From the NCBI GenBank assembly GCA_017531985.1, contig JAFXJY010000001.1, positions 60,989-124,988 on the forward strand: 64,000 bases of DNA. Reading direction: 5' to 3'. The position numbers and the translations under genes were made by a program. Numbering within the stretch: position 1 is the stretch's first letter; each line of letters starts with the position of its first letter. Under the pieces are notes generated by a model. It searched no databases. It was given only the letters and a program-made list of their open reading frames with translations, and was not told where the DNA came from. Positions 63,416 to 64,000 of the stretch are shown here, in pieces. Source of the DNA: Bacteroidaceae bacterium (GTDB taxonomy: Bacteria > Bacteroidota > Bacteroidia > Bacteroidales > Barnesiellaceae_A).

Positions 63416-64000
63416 CTACATTTTGACAAACTCGACACGACGATTCTTGGCACGACCTTCGTCTGTTGAGTTATCGGCGATAGGATTGTTCTGACCCTTG
63501 CCCACGGCGGTGAGGCGATCTTGTGCAATACCCATTTCCACCAACTTGGCAACGATGGCTTGCGAACGCTGCTCGCTGAGGGTCTGGTTGCTGGCTGGAT
63601 TACCCGTAGAGTCGGTATGACCTTCGACCGAGAATTTCAGGTGGGGATTTTCATTCATCAACTGAACGATGCGGTTGATTTCACCCATCGATTCGGGCTT
63701 GATAGTGGCCTTGCCCACGTCGAACGTGATGCCGTAGGTGATGAACTTGCCATCCGTCATCATACGGTCGTAGAGAGGTACGGCTCCCTTGGCAATACGG
63801 ATATTCTTGATATGCATATTACCCTTACCATTAAAACCGCCCCAAGTATAGTTATAAATACTCCACCATTGAGGTTTTTTGGCATTAGGGATATTGGCAA
63901 TACGAATTCCGTTGATATAAATTTTCAATGCTCTTTTATTAAAAGATAGAGCAAAATGATTCCAACTATTACCAGAGACAGAGGTGTTTTCATTTTCTCC
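63416..64000 (-). CDS. OmpA-family protein with LamG-like domain, 5' end outside the window
   Basis: The frame is open to the right edge, so the gene begins beyond the window; the start-like codon at 63926-63928 is a TTG and is internal. Reading in from the edge, the protein shows a concanavalin/LamG-like end (GNSWNHFALSF, then LKIYINGIRIANIPN), a short link, and a C-terminal OmpA-like domain with FSVEGHTDSTGNPASNQTLS and the peptidoglycan-binding NRRVEFVKM end. The OmpA domain holds it to the cell wall and the LamG-like domain probably faces the periplasm or surface to bind a ligand. N-terminus and signal are not visible. Confidence 0.88.
   Translation of the reverse strand, partial: GENENTSVSGNSWNHFALSFNKRALKIYINGIRIANIPNAKKPQWWSIYNYTWGGFNGKGNMHIKNIRIAKGAVPLYDRMMTDGKFITYGITFDVGKATIKPESMGEINRIVQLMNENPHLKFSVEGHTDSTGNPASNQTLSEQRSQAIVAKLVEMGIAQDRLTAVGKGQNNPIADNSTDEGRAKNRRVEFVKM

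Noticed and set aside
1..64000. Prophage, integrative element or CRISPR array
   Set aside because: No integrase, phage structural gene, conjugation gene or regularly spaced repeat array is seen on either strand.

Overview
The window is a contiguous piece of a Bacteroidales (Bacteroidota) chromosome. The evidence is a type IX secretion (T9SS) sortase/porin pair (porU-porV), many secreted proteins ending in T9SS-type sorting domains, Bacteroidota-type promoters (-33 TTG and -7 TAnnTTTG about 20 bases apart) and Bacteroidota-specific families (UpxY-like antiterminator, SDR-type threonine dehydrogenase). There is no SusC/SusD pair, no recognisable intact insertion sequence, no CRISPR array and no rRNA. 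Genus cannot be set from the sequence alone.

Layout. 1-4.3 kb: end of nuoN, an AddA/RecB-like helicase-nuclease and a SUI1-type initiation factor. 4.4-8.8 kb: an orphan winged-helix plus nuclease-like protein and a first PorU-type C25 protease. 8.8-12.5 kb: ung with a C_GCAxxG_C_C protein, tRNA-Arg(CCG) fired from a promoter that overlaps the ung promoter, and an M3 dipeptidyl carboxypeptidase. 12.7-15.2 kb: an orphan UpxY-like antiterminator, a degenerate LuxR-type regulator next to a degenerate RIC/hemerythrin-like protein, and a small membrane protein. 15.2-21.5 kb: a pectin-use cluster (two PL1 pectate lyases, a GH105 hydrolase and an ExuT-like hexuronate transporter) on two divergent strands. 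21.6-29.3 kb: secreted proteins, an OmpA-like lipoprotein, aroC, an M20 peptidase and a radical SAM protein.

29.5-37.8 kb reads as one operon: rex, a FAH-family enzyme, porU, porV, ispF and a polytopic GT-C-like membrane protein. 37.9-42.2 kb is a tightly overlapping operon: mnmA, a T9SS-sorted subtilisin-like protease, xseA and xseB.

42.3-51.8 kb is the most unusual region. Eight co-oriented genes encode a stand-alone LytTR regulator, a membrane FHA-like/zinc-ribbon protein, an acidic protein of unknown function, a zinc-finger/FHA protein, a membrane PP2C phosphatase with a coiled-coil tail, and three related N-terminal Ser/Thr kinases carrying different C-terminal modules (Sel1 repeats; Sel1 plus tail anchor; four membrane segments plus WG-like repeats). 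It looks like a self-contained eukaryotic-like phospho-signalling circuit with writers, eraser and readers.

51.8-64 kb: divergent kbl/tdh threonine catabolism genes, a Crp/Fnr regulator, T9SS cargo proteins (a PKD protein and an RCC1 plus leucine-rich-repeat fusion), a membrane protein, an AT-rich stretch with repeated hairpins and a strong candidate for a 6S-like structured RNA, then a small secreted protein, a beta-barrel protein, two lipoproteins and a LamG-OmpA fusion running off the end.
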